Under the pieces are notes generated by a model. That model did no database searches. It saw only the letters and a program-made list of their open reading frames with translations, and was not told the origin of the DNA. Below, one piece after another: positions 31,253 through 39,842 of a DNA stretch of 64,000 nt (its first letter is position 1; each line of letters opens with the position of its first letter). The position numbers and the translations under genes are program-made. The stretch covers positions 1-64,000 of the forward strand of contig JARLIQ010000036.1 of the NCBI GenBank assembly GCA_031291645.1. The letters run 5' to 3'. This stretch comes from Caulobacteraceae bacterium (GTDB lineage Bacteria > Pseudomonadota > Alphaproteobacteria > Caulobacterales > Caulobacteraceae).

Positions 31253-31327
31253 GGGACGGTCGCGACGGAAGCCTTTGGCGCCGGCGTTGAAGGCGCAGGG
31301 ACGATCAGCTAGCCGGGAGAGCCCGAC

Positions 31328-32773
31328 GTGTCGATAGACCGCGACCTTTCAGCCTCCATCGCCGTCACCCGCTTCGGCCTCGGCGCCAAGCCCGGCGAGA
31401 TCGCGGCCGCGCGCGGCGATCCGGCCGGCTACCTGAGGGCCCAGATCCGCCCCGCCGGCGCCGACCAGCCGGACGGCGCGTTCGAATCCGCCGCCCAGCG
31501 CATCGCCGACCTGCGCCAATTCCAGGCGATCCGCCGCGAGGCGCGCCAGGCCCAGGTCCAGTCCGGCGTCCCCATAGATCCCAAGGCCGACGCCAAGGAC
31601 GATCCGGTCAAGCAGGCGCGCAACCTGATCCGCGACGACACCGGCGAGGAGTTCCTGGCCCGCATGCGCCTGGCCGCCACGACGGACGCCGGCTTTCGCG
31701 AGCGCTGGGCCCTGTTCTGGTTCAACCACTTCACCGTCTCGGCGGTGAAGCTGCAGACCGCCGTGGTCGTCGGGCCGTTCGAGCGCGAGGCGATCCGTCC
31801 CCGGGTGTTCGACCGGTTCGAAAACCTGCTCGTCGCCTCGACCATGCATCCGGCCATGCTGCTCTATCTCGACCAGGCGCAGTCGGTCGGGCCGGACAGC
31901 CGGGTCGCCGGCATGGGCCGCGCGGGCGCGCAGGGCCCGAAGCGGCTCAACGGCCTCAATGAGAACCTGGCCCGCGAGGTCATGGAGCTGCACACCCTGG
32001 GCGTCGGCTCCGGCTACACCCAGGCCGACGTCACCGAGTTCGCCCGCGCCCTGACCGGCTGGAGCATCGTGGGGCCGAACGAGCACCCCTATGCCGCCGG
32101 CAAGACGCCCGGGGAGTTCGTCTTCCGCCCTGGCTTCCACGAGCCGGGCGCGCGCCGCATCCTGGGCAAGACCTATGCCGAGGGCGGGATCGAACAGGCC
32201 CACGCGGTGCTGACGGACCTCGCCCGCCACCCCGCCACCGCCCGCCACATCGCGGTCAAGCTGGCCCGGCACTTCGTGGCGGACGATCCGCCGCCGGCCC
32301 TGACAGCCAGGCTGGAAGCGAGCTTCAACGCCAGCGGCGGGCGTCTCGACGCGCTCGCGGCGACCCTCATCGACTCCCCCGAGGCCTGGGATCCCCGGCA
32401 GCGCAAGTTCAAGACGCCGTACGAGTTCCTCGTCTCCGGCTATCGCGCCGCCGGCCTGGCGCCGGGCGAGCTGAAACAGGTCGCGCCCGTGCTGACCGGC
32501 CTTGGACAGAAGCCGTTCAGCGCCCCCTCGCCCAAGGGCTGGGACGAGACGGCTGGCGACTGGGCGGCGCCGGACGGGATCGTCAAGCGGATGAGCTGGT
32601 CGGAAGCCTTCGCCCAGGCCACGGCCCCGGTGGCCGGCCAACCGCTCGAACTGGCCCGCAACACGCTCGGCGCCCGGCTGAGCCCGGCGGTGGCCACCGC
32701 CATCGCCCACGCCGAGAGCCGGCCCGAAGCCTTTTCCATCCTGTTGATGAGCCCGGAGTTCCAACGCCGATGA
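31328..32773 (+). CDS. DUF1800 family protein
   Basis: A 481-aa member of DUF1800, function unknown. It starts at GTG 31328 behind GGGAGAG and opens AVTRFGLGAKPGEIAAARGD as the family does; other blocks are RWALFWFNHFTVSA, NENLAREVMELHTLGVGSGY (the acidic/His cluster), TQADVTEFARALTGW and HPATARHIAVKLARHFVADD. No signal peptide is seen, although its partner is exported. Its stop overlaps the next start (ATGA). DUF1800 and DUF1501 genes are widely found together. Confidence 0.9.
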   Translation: MSIDRDLSASIAVTRFGLGAKPGEIAAARGDPAGYLRAQIRPAGADQPDGAFESAAQRIADLRQFQAIRREARQAQVQSGVPIDPKADAKDDPVKQARNLIRDDTGEEFLARMRLAATTDAGFRERWALFWFNHFTVSAVKLQTAVVVGPFEREAIRPRVFDRFENLLVASTMHPAMLLYLDQAQSVGPDSRVAGMGRAGAQGPKRLNGLNENLAREVMELHTLGVGSGYTQADVTEFARALTGWSIVGPNEHPYAAGKTPGEFVFRPGFHEPGARRILGKTYAEGGIEQAHAVLTDLARHPATARHIAVKLARHFVADDPPPALTARLEASFNASGGRLDALAATLIDSPEAWDPRQRKFKTPYEFLVSGYRAAGLAPGELKQVAPVLTGLGQKPFSAPSPKGWDETAGDWAAPDGIVKRMSWSEAFAQATAPVAGQPLELARNTLGARLSPAVATAIAHAESRPEAFSILLMSPEFQRR

Positions 32774-34062
32774 CCGCTCAGCTCCCTCTCGACCGCCGGT
32801 CGGCCCTGCGCGCCGCGGCGGGCCTTGGCCTTTCCCTGACCTTCCTGGGCCGCCAGGCCTTCGCCGCGTCGGACGAGGCGCTTTCCAGGCGCAAGCTGGT
32901 GGTCTTCGTCTGCCGCGGGGCGATGGACGGCCTGTCCGTCTCCCCGCCGGTGGGCGACCCGGACTACGCGGCCCTGCGCGGCGAGATCGCCATCGCCAGC
33001 TTCGGCCAGCCGAACGGCGCGCTCCCGTTGGACGACACCTTCGGCCTGCACCCAAAGCTGGCGACGGTCCACGCCCTCGCGCTGAAGGGCCAGGCCCGGA
33101 TCGCGCCGGCGGTGGCGACGCCGGACCGCGCCCGCTCGCACTTCGAGGCCCAGGACGTGCTGGAGAGCGGAACCGCGGCGGTCTACGCCGAAAGCTCGGG
33201 CTGGCTGAACCGCGCGATGCAGGCCATGGGCCCGGCGCGCAAGGTCCAGGCCCTGTCGGTCGGCGGCCAGGCGCCCCTGATCCTGCGCGGGGCCATCCAG
33301 GCCGCGTCCTGGTCGCCCGGCGGCTACAAGGACCGCGACGCGCGCCTGCCCGCCATCCTGGCCGACCTCTACGCGGACGACCCCCTGCTCGGCCCCGCCC
33401 TGGCCAGCGGGCTCCAGACCGAAGCCATGGCCAAGATCGCCACCGCGGCGGGCGGGCCGGCGATGGCGGCGAACGGCCCGCAGGCGCCCACCACGCCGCC
33501 GAGCGGAGCGTCGCCGCCCCAGACGCCCGCCGGCTACCAGCGCGCCGGCCAGGCCGCCGCCCGGGACCTCGGCGTCACCCTCGCCCACTTCATGACCGAG
33601 CCCGGCGGCCCGCAGATCGCCGCCGTCTCGCTGGACGGCTTCGACACCCACGCCAACCAGGGCGGCGCCGATGGGCAGCTGGCCAACCGGCTGGCCTATA
33701 TGGACGCGGCGATCGACGGCCTTTCCAGCGGCCTCGGCGCGGAATGGCGCAACACCGTCGTCCTGGTCGCGACCGAGTTCGGCCGCACCGCGCGGATCAA
33801 CGGCACCAAGGGCACCGACCACGGCACGGGCTCGACCGCCCTCGTGCTCGGCGGCGGGCTGAAGCGCGGCGGGATCATCGGCGACTGGCCGACCCTGCAG
33901 CAGGCCCGGCTGTTCGAAAACCGCGACACCTATCCCGCGCTGGACATGCGGGCCCTGTTCAAGGGCGTGCTGGCCGAGCAGATGGGCGTCGAGCGCCGCG
34001 CCCTGGACACCACGGTGTTTCCCGGCGCAGCTACTGTCGAGCCGGTGCGGGGGATCGTGTGA
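32770..34062 (+). CDS. DUF1501 family protein with Tat signal
   Basis: A 430-aa protein of the alkaline-phosphatase/sulfatase-like DUF1501 family. The N-terminus carries a twin-arginine-type signal (DRRSALRAAAGLGLSLTFLG, then AFA cleavage region). Conserved blocks include LVVFVCRGAMDGLSVSPPVG, SLDGFDTHANQGG, VVLVATEFGRTARINGTKG and TDHGTGSTALVLGGGLK, with metal-binding Asp and His candidates in SLDGFDTH and TDHG. It is translationally coupled to the DUF1800 gene. The pair probably works in the periplasm on an unknown substrate. Confidence 0.9.
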   Translation: MTAQLPLDRRSALRAAAGLGLSLTFLGRQAFAASDEALSRRKLVVFVCRGAMDGLSVSPPVGDPDYAALRGEIAIASFGQPNGALPLDDTFGLHPKLATVHALALKGQARIAPAVATPDRARSHFEAQDVLESGTAAVYAESSGWLNRAMQAMGPARKVQALSVGGQAPLILRGAIQAASWSPGGYKDRDARLPAILADLYADDPLLGPALASGLQTEAMAKIATAAGGPAMAANGPQAPTTPPSGASPPQTPAGYQRAGQAAARDLGVTLAHFMTEPGGPQIAAVSLDGFDTHANQGGADGQLANRLAYMDAAIDGLSSGLGAEWRNTVVLVATEFGRTARINGTKGTDHGTGSTALVLGGGLKRGGIIGDWPTLQQARLFENRDTYPALDMRALFKGVLAEQMGVERRALDTTVFPGAATVEPVRGIV

Positions 34063-34136
34063 GAATGGATTAGAAAATTCCGTTAATCGACAAGATTAAT
34101 TGGATATTCCCGCACACCCATGAAGGCGCTGATCAC

Positions 34137-35126
34137 TCAGCGCTTGCGCCGCGGCGCGTTGAACGGATCGGCGTCGGCCTCGTGCTCGTCGAAGCCGAAG
34201 CGCGCGAAGCCGGCCTTCATCTCCGGGCTGAGCGGCGCCTCGACGACCAGCAGGCCGCCGCCGGGATGCGGCAGGGAGACCCGCCGGGCGTGCAGCTGCA
34301 GCTTCAGTCCTTCAGACAGGCCGGCCGAGGTCTCGTCGCCATATTTCGGATCGCCCAGAATGGGATGGCCGATCGCCTTCATGTGCGCTCTGAGCTGGTG
34401 GGTGCGGCCGGTGAGCGGCCGAAGCGCCATCCAGGTCGCCTTCTGGCCGGCCCGGGAGACGGTGACGTATTCGGTGTCGGCGGGTTCGGCCCCGAACTCC
34501 TTGGGATCGGCCGGGACCACCAATTCGCGGTCGCCGACGCCCTTTTTAACCAGGGGCAGTTCGATCACCCCCTCGGGCGGCTTGGGCGCGCCCGCGACGA
34601 TGGCCCAATAGGTCTTCTGCGCCCGCCGCTTGGCGAACGCGCCCGAGAGCCGCGCCGCGGCGGCCGGCGTCTTGCCGAGCAGCAGCACGCCCGAGGTGTC
34701 GCGGTCCAGCCGATGCACCAGGCGCGGCCGCGTGAGCCCCTCGCCCCAGGCGCTGAGCAGGCGGTCGATGTGGTGGCTGGTCTTGGTGCCGCCCTGGACC
34801 GCCAGGCCCGAGGGCTTGTTCAACGCCAGCACCTGATCGTCCTCGTAGAGCACGAGGGAGCGGGCGAAGGCCGCGTCGCGCGGCGAGATTCCCTCGCGCT
34901 TATCGGCCGTCTCCTTGGCGTCCGGGAAGGGCGGGACGCGCACCTGCGAGCCGGCGGCCAGCCGCGTGTCGGCCTTGGCCCGCCCGCCGTCGACGCGAAT
35001 CTGGCCCGAGCGCAGCAGCTTGTTGAGCTGGATATGGTTCAGGTGCGGCCAGCGCCGCTTGAACCAGCGGTCGAGCCGGCTGCCGTCCTCGCCGGCGTCG
35101 ACGTAGAGGGTGCGGACTTCCCTCAT
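34137..35126 (-). CDS. rluC: RluC/RluD-type 23S rRNA pseudouridine synthase with S4 domain
   Basis: RluA-superfamily pseudouridine synthase of 329 aa. The N-terminal S4 RNA-binding domain (about 12-65, RLDRWFKRRWPHLNHIQLNK) is followed by the catalytic domain with LALNKPSGLAVQGG, RLVHRLDRDTSGVLLLGKT (catalytic Asp) and LTGRTHQLRAHMKAIGHPIL. RluC is the better guess from the S4 spacing and the alphaproteobacterial naming, but RluD cannot be excluded. Its start overlaps the crcB stop (ATGA). It closes an operon that also contains a second synthase without S4. Confidence 0.9.
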   Translation of the reverse strand: MREVRTLYVDAGEDGSRLDRWFKRRWPHLNHIQLNKLLRSGQIRVDGGRAKADTRLAAGSQVRVPPFPDAKETADKREGISPRDAAFARSLVLYEDDQVLALNKPSGLAVQGGTKTSHHIDRLLSAWGEGLTRPRLVHRLDRDTSGVLLLGKTPAAAARLSGAFAKRRAQKTYWAIVAGAPKPPEGVIELPLVKKGVGDRELVVPADPKEFGAEPADTEYVTVSRAGQKATWMALRPLTGRTHQLRAHMKAIGHPILGDPKYGDETSAGLSEGLKLQLHARRVSLPHPGGGLLVVEAPLSPEMKAGFARFGFDEHEADADPFNAPRRKR

Positions 35127-35518
35127 GCGAACAGCCGGCGCGAGACGCTCAGTCCGACAAAGACCGCGGTGATGGCGAGCAGGAAGGAGGCGGCGACATA
35201 TCCGGCCGCGTTGGCGTATGCCCGTCGCTCGATCATCAGCGCCACCTCGACCGAGAAGGCCGAGAAGGTGGTGAAGCCCCCCAGCACGCCCACGCCCAGC
35301 AGCACGCGCCAGCGGTCCTGGTCGACGCCGCCGCGGTGGGCCAGGAAGCCGACGAGCGAGCCCATCAGGAAGCCGCCCACCACGTTCACCGTGAACGTGC
35401 CGTAGGGCCAGCCGCTGCCGAACAGCCGCAAGGTCTGCATCCCCACCAGATAGCGCGCGATCGAGCCGGTTCCGCCGCCGAGGAAGACCAGGACGAGTTC
35501 GAGGGAAAGCTTGTTCAT
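35123..35518 (-). CDS. crcB: Fluoride exporter CrcB/Fluc
   Basis: Small dual-topology fluoride channel of 131 aa from the ATG at 35518. It has four hydrophobic helices and the family motifs GGGTGSIARYLVG, PYGTFTVNVVGGFLMG (Asn-containing pore helix) and GVLGGFTTFSAFSVE (the Phe box and TTFS). There is only one crcB, so it would form a homodimer. No fluoride riboswitch is visible in the 44-base gap upstream. It is embedded among RNA-modification and repair genes and coupled to rluC. Confidence 0.94.
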   Translation of the reverse strand: MNKLSLELVLVFLGGGTGSIARYLVGMQTLRLFGSGWPYGTFTVNVVGGFLMGSLVGFLAHRGGVDQDRWRVLLGVGVLGGFTTFSAFSVEVALMIERRAYANAAGYVAASFLLAITAVFVGLSVSRRLFA

Positions 35519-35562
35519 GAACGACTTATGCGACAGGGAGCGAAGCGGGAAAAGACGGGGTT

Positions 35563-36051
35563 TCAGGCGGCCGCGCCGAAGCTCTTGCGGACCTCGCGGG
35601 CATCGTAGGCGTCGGGCTCGCGCGGCGCGGGCCCGTGACCCATCAGGACCTCCAGAGTGACGCTCGCCCCTGCCCCGCCGCCGAACTCGAAGCCGAGGCC
35701 GCCGCCGGCGCCGAAAGCGGTCCCGCCGCCGAAGTTCGCGCTCCCCATGCCCAAGGAGACGGTGGGACGCGCCCCGCCGCCACCGCCCTCGACCTCGCGC
35801 TCGGTGACCCTGAACCAGTCGTAGCCCTTGGCCAGGGTCAGTTCCGCCGCGCGCTGCAGCGCCAGGTCGCCCACGCGCTGGACGTTGGCCCCGTCGCCGC
35901 CGTGGAATCGCACACGCCAGCGGTCGTTCTCGATCGGGGTCTCCGCATAGCCCACCGCGCCGGGTCCGCTCGCCGGCTGGTAGACCGTCGGCGTCGAAGC
36001 GCAGGCGCCAAGCGCCAGGACGGCGGCGAGCCACAGGTGGCGAAGTCTCAT
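35563..36051 (-). CDS. CC0125/CC1285 family lipoprotein
   Basis: A 162-aa lipoprotein with signal LWLAAVLALGACASTPT (lipobox LGAC) and the family block TVYQPASGPGAVGYAETPIE followed by NDRWRVRFHGG. The centre has the stretch RAAELTLAKGYDWFRVTERE, and then a Gly-rich segment (GGGTAFGAGGGLGFEFGG). This family name comes from Caulobacter loci and the function is unknown. Its ATG overlaps the stop of the RluA-type gene (ATGA), so it is coupled to it. Confidence 0.87.
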   Translation of the reverse strand: MRLRHLWLAAVLALGACASTPTVYQPASGPGAVGYAETPIENDRWRVRFHGGDGANVQRVGDLALQRAAELTLAKGYDWFRVTEREVEGGGGGARPTVSLGMGSANFGGGTAFGAGGGLGFEFGGGAGASVTLEVLMGHGPAPREPDAYDAREVRKSFGAAA

Positions 36052-36857
36052 GAACGTGCTCCGGACGGGGTTTGAGCGAAGTCGGGCAGGACGAGGCCGG
36101 CGTGGCGGGCCAGCGCCTCGAAATCGGCCGGCGGCGGCGCGACGATCCGCTTCAGGCCGCCGGCGGGATGCGGAAACTCCAGCGCCGCAGCGTGCAGCAT
36201 CAGCCTGGGCGCCGGCTCGCCCGCCACCGTCAGGGCGCCGCCGTAGCGCGCGTCGCCGGCGATGGGCCGGCCGATCGAGGCCAGGTGGACGCGGATCTGG
36301 TGCATGCGTCCGGTCTCGGGGCTCACCTCGACCAGCGCCGCGCCGGCACCCTCGGCCAGGGTGCGATAGCGGGTGCGCGCGGCCTCGGCGTCGGGATGGT
36401 CGGGCTCGCACACCCGCATGAACGCCTCGCGGCCGGTCTCGTCGCGCCGCAATGGCGTTTCGATCAGCCCCGCCGCGGGGACGGGCGCGCAGGGCGTGAC
36501 GATGGCCAGGTAGGTCTTGCGAAAGCGCCTGTGCATCAAGGCTTTGCCGAGGAAAGCTGCAGCAGGCTTGGTGCGGCCCGTGAGGATCACGCCGGAGGTG
36601 TCGCGGTCGAGCCGATGGACCAGCCGGGGCCGGTTGCCGCTGGCCTTGGCGAAGGCGAACAGCAGTTCGTCCAGGGTGTGGACCTGCCCTCGCCCGCCCT
36701 GACTCGAGAGCCCGGCCGGCTTGTTCAGCGCCAGGATGTCGGCGTCCTCAAAGATCACCAGCGAGCGGACGAAGGCCGTCTCCTCGGCGCTCAGGCTCGG
36801 CGCCGCGCGGACCTTCTTCGCCCCTCCGGCCGGCGGACGTCTCGCCGGCGGCCTCAC
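36048..36857 (-). CDS. RluA-family pseudouridine synthase without S4 domain
   Basis: A 269-aa pseudouridine synthase consisting only of the catalytic domain: LALNKPAGLSSQGGRG, RLVHRLDRDTSGVILTGRT with the catalytic Asp, KTYLAIVTPCAP and ETGRMHQIRVHLASIGRPIA. The lack of an S4 domain makes it RluA-like, with a tRNA and/or 23S rRNA target in related proteins; the target here is unknown. It begins in the stop codon region of rarA (ATGA) and its own stop overlaps the lipoprotein start, so three genes are coupled in a row. Confidence 0.9.
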   Translation of the reverse strand: MRPPARRPPAGGAKKVRAAPSLSAEETAFVRSLVIFEDADILALNKPAGLSSQGGRGQVHTLDELLFAFAKASGNRPRLVHRLDRDTSGVILTGRTKPAAAFLGKALMHRRFRKTYLAIVTPCAPVPAAGLIETPLRRDETGREAFMRVCEPDHPDAEAARTRYRTLAEGAGAALVEVSPETGRMHQIRVHLASIGRPIAGDARYGGALTVAGEPAPRLMLHAAALEFPHPAGGLKRIVAPPPADFEALARHAGLVLPDFAQTPSGARS

Positions 36858-38164
36858 TCCGTGCGCCCCTTGCGCGAGCGCAGCTCCGCCCAGCGTTCCA
36901 GCCGCTCCCGCGTCCGCGCCTCGGCGCCCTCGCCCTTGGGCCGATAGAAGGTCTGCCGCGCCATGCCGTCCGGGAAATAGTTCTGGCCGGAAAAGCCCCC
37001 CTGGGCGTCGTGGTCGTACTCGTAGCCCTTGCCGTAGCCCAGTTCCTTCATCAGCCGGGTCGGGGCGTTGCGGATATGGGCCGGCGGCGCCAGCGAGCCG
37101 GTCTCCTTGGCCGCCCGCATGGCCGCGCCGAACGCCTTGTAGACGCTGTTGGACTTGGGCGCGGCGGCCAGGTGCACGGTCAGCTGGGCCAGCGCCAATT
37201 CACCCTCGGGCGAGCCCAGGAAGTCGTAGGTGTCCTTGGCGGCGTTGGCCAGCACCAGGGACATGGGGTCGGCCGCGCCGATGTCCTCGCTGGCCGCCCG
37301 CACCAGCCGCCGGGCGATGAACAGCGGATCCTCCCCGCCCGCCAGCATGCGCGCCAGCCAATAGAGGGCGGCGTCGGGGTCCGAGCCCCGGATCGACTTA
37401 TGCAGGGCCGAGATGAGGTTGTAGTGCTCCTCGCGGTCCTTGTCGTAGGCCGGGCTGCGCTTCTGCAGCAGGCGGCCGAGCTCGGCGGTGGACAGGGGCT
37501 CGGACGGACCGATGTTGAACAGGGTCTCGACCAGGGTCAGAAGATAGCGCCCGTCGCCGTCGGCCAGGGCCAGCAGGGCCTCGCGCGCCTCCGGCTCCAG
37601 CGGCAGGCTGCGCTTCTCATAGGCCTCGGCCTTGGCCAGGAGCTGGCCCAGGGCCTCATCGTCCAGCCGCTTGAGCACGAAGACCTGGCAGCGCGACAGG
37701 AGCGCCCCGTTCAGCTCGAACGACGGGTTCTCGGTCGTCGCCCCGACCAGCGTCACCACCCCCTGCTCGACGAATGGCAGGAAGCCGTCCTGCTGGGCGC
37801 GGTTGAAGCGGTGGATCTCGTCGACGAACAGCAGCGTCGACTGGCCGGCCAAGCGGCGGGCCCGGGCGGTCTCGAACGCCTTCTTCAGGTCCGCGACGCC
37901 GGAGAAGACGGCCGAAAGCTGGTCGAACTGATAGTCCGCCGCCTTGGCCAGCAGGCGGGCGATGGTGGTCTTGCCGGTGCCGGGCGGACCCCACAGGATC
38001 ATGGAGGCCAGCCGGTGCGCCTCGGCCATGCGGCGGATGGGTCCGTCGGGGCCCAGCAGGTGGTCCTGGCCCACCACCTCGTCCAGCGACTGCGGACGCA
38101 GGCGGTCGGCCAGGGGCGTGGGCGCCGACGGCGTCAGGCCCGCGGCTTCGAATAGATCGCTCAT
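36854..38164 (-). CDS. rarA: Replication-associated recombination protein A (RarA/MgsA)
   Basis: AAA+ ATPase acting at stalled replication forks, 436 aa. Blocks: PLADRLRPQSLDEVVGQDHL, Walker A WGPPGTGKTTIARLLA, Walker B STLLFVDEIHRFNRAQQDGF, sensor 1 LVGATTENPSFELNGALLSR and the C-terminal DPDAALYWLARMLAGGEDPL, GYEYDHDAQGGFSGQNYFPD. It follows the degP-like gene after 64 bases. Its stop overlaps the next gene start. Confidence 0.96.
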   Translation of the reverse strand: MSDLFEAAGLTPSAPTPLADRLRPQSLDEVVGQDHLLGPDGPIRRMAEAHRLASMILWGPPGTGKTTIARLLAKAADYQFDQLSAVFSGVADLKKAFETARARRLAGQSTLLFVDEIHRFNRAQQDGFLPFVEQGVVTLVGATTENPSFELNGALLSRCQVFVLKRLDDEALGQLLAKAEAYEKRSLPLEPEAREALLALADGDGRYLLTLVETLFNIGPSEPLSTAELGRLLQKRSPAYDKDREEHYNLISALHKSIRGSDPDAALYWLARMLAGGEDPLFIARRLVRAASEDIGAADPMSLVLANAAKDTYDFLGSPEGELALAQLTVHLAAAPKSNSVYKAFGAAMRAAKETGSLAPPAHIRNAPTRLMKELGYGKGYEYDHDAQGGFSGQNYFPDGMARQTFYRPKGEGAEARTRERLERWAELRSRKGRTE

Positions 38165-38228
38165 CCCGGCAAACTATCAGAACCTGGACGCCGGAGACGA
38201 TGGCCGACGACGGCGAAACCCGCCCGGA

Positions 38229-39662
38229 TCAAAGCCGCAGTTGCGCGGTGATGGTCTGCCCCCCGCGCTGGATCACCAGCCGCCAGGCGCCGCCTGTGTT
38301 GGCGGCCAGGGTCGCCTCCAGCTCGCGCACCGAGTGCGGGGTGACGCCGTTGACGCTGCGGATGATGTCGCCCTCCTGCAGGCCGATCCCGGCCGCCACG
38401 CCCGAGCCCACCTTGGTGACCAGCACGCCCTCCCGCGCGGCGAACGGATCCAGGCCCATCTCCTCGGCCACCGCCGGCGTGAGGCTGGAGACCGTGGCCC
38501 CGCCCAGCGGATTGCGGCCGGTGATGGTCCGCGCCTCGCCGGCGCCGCCGGGCGGCGGGGCGGCGCGCACGCGCACGGTCTGGGTCGCGCCGTTCCCGCG
38601 GCGCACGGCCAGGCTCACCTCGTCGCCGGGCCCCCGGGTGACGACCCGGTAGTTCAGCGTCGATTCGTCGTTCACCGGCTGGCCGTCGATCGAGAGGATC
38701 AGGTCGCCCTGCTTCAGCCCCGCCCGCGCGCCCGGGCCATCGGGATAGACGTCGGTGATCAGCACCCCCTGCGGCCGGTCCAGGCCCAGCGAGCGGGCGA
38801 TGTCGGCGCTCACCTCCTGGGTCTTGATCCCGAGCCACGGCCGCACGGACGAGACCGAGCCGCCGGACAGGGCGGTCTCGACCACCCGTTTGACCAGGGC
38901 GGCCGGGATGGCGAAGCCGACGCCGGACGAGGTGCCCGACTGGGACAGGATGGCGGTGTTCATGCCGATCATGTCGCCGTTCATGTCCACCAGGGCGCCG
39001 CCGGAGTTGCCTGGATTGATCGCCGCGTCGGTCTGGATGAAGTAGGAGACGTCGGTGATGCCGACGCCGCTGCGGGCCAGGGCCGAGACGATGCCGTTGG
39101 TCACCGTCTGGCCGACCCCGAACGGATCGCCGATGGCCAGCACCAGGTCGCCGACCTGGGCGTCGTCGCGGCTGTCGAGCGCCAGCACCGGCAGCTTCTC
39201 GGCCCCCACGTCGATCTTCAGCACCGCCACGTCCGCCCGCGAGTCGGCCAGAATGACCTTGGCCGGGAACTCGCGGCGGTCGCCCAGCACCACCATGATC
39301 TCCTGTCCGCCGGCGATGACGTGGTTGTTGGTGACGATCACCCCGTCGCCCCGCACGATGACGCCGGAGCCGAGCGACTGGGCGATGCGCTCGCGCGGCA
39401 CGCCCACGCCGCCGAAGAAGTCCCAGAAGGGGTCGACGGTCTGGCGCACCACCCGGCGGCTGTAGACGTTGACCACGGCCGGCGCGGCCTTGCGCACCAC
39501 GGGCGCAAAGGACAGGCGCATGCTGGCCGCATCGGCCGGAACCATCCGCCCGGGCTCGGCCAGGCCGCCGGGCGCCAGGCCCTGGGCGCTCGACTTGCTG
39601 ACGGGCTGGGAGCAGGCGGCCAGGAGGCAGAGGGCCGGCAGGATCAGTCGATAAGGTCGCAT
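38229..39662 (-). CDS. degP: DegP/HtrA-type serine protease, predicted lipoprotein
   Basis: Periplasmic Do-family protease/chaperone with trypsin-like domain and two PDZ domains, 477 aa. Catalytic His114 (VTNNHVIAGG), Asp144 (RADVAVLKID) and Ser220 (INPGNSGGALVDMNGD) are all present. The PDZ domains lie at about 275-365 and 385-470. The N-terminus reads LCLLAACSQP, a lipobox with Cys17, so the enzyme may be anchored to a membrane rather than soluble. It is first in the run leading to rluC. Which Deg type it is (P, Q or a Caulobacter paralogue) cannot be fixed. Confidence 0.92.
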   Translation of the reverse strand: MRPYRLILPALCLLAACSQPVSKSSAQGLAPGGLAEPGRMVPADAASMRLSFAPVVRKAAPAVVNVYSRRVVRQTVDPFWDFFGGVGVPRERIAQSLGSGVIVRGDGVIVTNNHVIAGGQEIMVVLGDRREFPAKVILADSRADVAVLKIDVGAEKLPVLALDSRDDAQVGDLVLAIGDPFGVGQTVTNGIVSALARSGVGITDVSYFIQTDAAINPGNSGGALVDMNGDMIGMNTAILSQSGTSSGVGFAIPAALVKRVVETALSGGSVSSVRPWLGIKTQEVSADIARSLGLDRPQGVLITDVYPDGPGARAGLKQGDLILSIDGQPVNDESTLNYRVVTRGPGDEVSLAVRRGNGATQTVRVRAAPPPGGAGEARTITGRNPLGGATVSSLTPAVAEEMGLDPFAAREGVLVTKVGSGVAAGIGLQEGDIIRSVNGVTPHSVRELEATLAANTGGAWRLVIQRGGQTITAQLRL

Positions 39663-39842
39663 TGGGGCTCCAAGCTGGCGGCTTTCCGCCGCCGGTGGAC
39701 ATGTCCGAAGCGTCGAAACGGCCCTGGTCTACGGGTTCCAGGGCGCGCCGGCGACAGTACAGGCGCCTACTACTCCCGGCTGTCGCGCGCCAGCGCCGCC
39801 AGAAGACAGCGAAGTTTTCGGGCGCAAAAATGGCGCCGCTTG

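Noticed and set aside
34063-34136. AT-rich hairpin (TTAATC/GATTAA) between the DUF1501 and rluC genes as a mobile-element end
   Set aside because: The stem is only 6 bp, no inverted-repeat partner or target duplication was seen; it is at most a weak shared terminator of converging genes.
35519-35562. Fluoride riboswitch before crcB
   Set aside because: The gap to the upstream lipoprotein gene is only 44 bases and no pseudoknot-type core is visible.
39695-39745. GGAAC and CGTT boxes (minus strand) as an EcfG general-stress promoter for the degP-like gene
   Set aside because: The spacer is 14 bases, shorter than the 16-17 of the EcfG consensus, so it is not supported.
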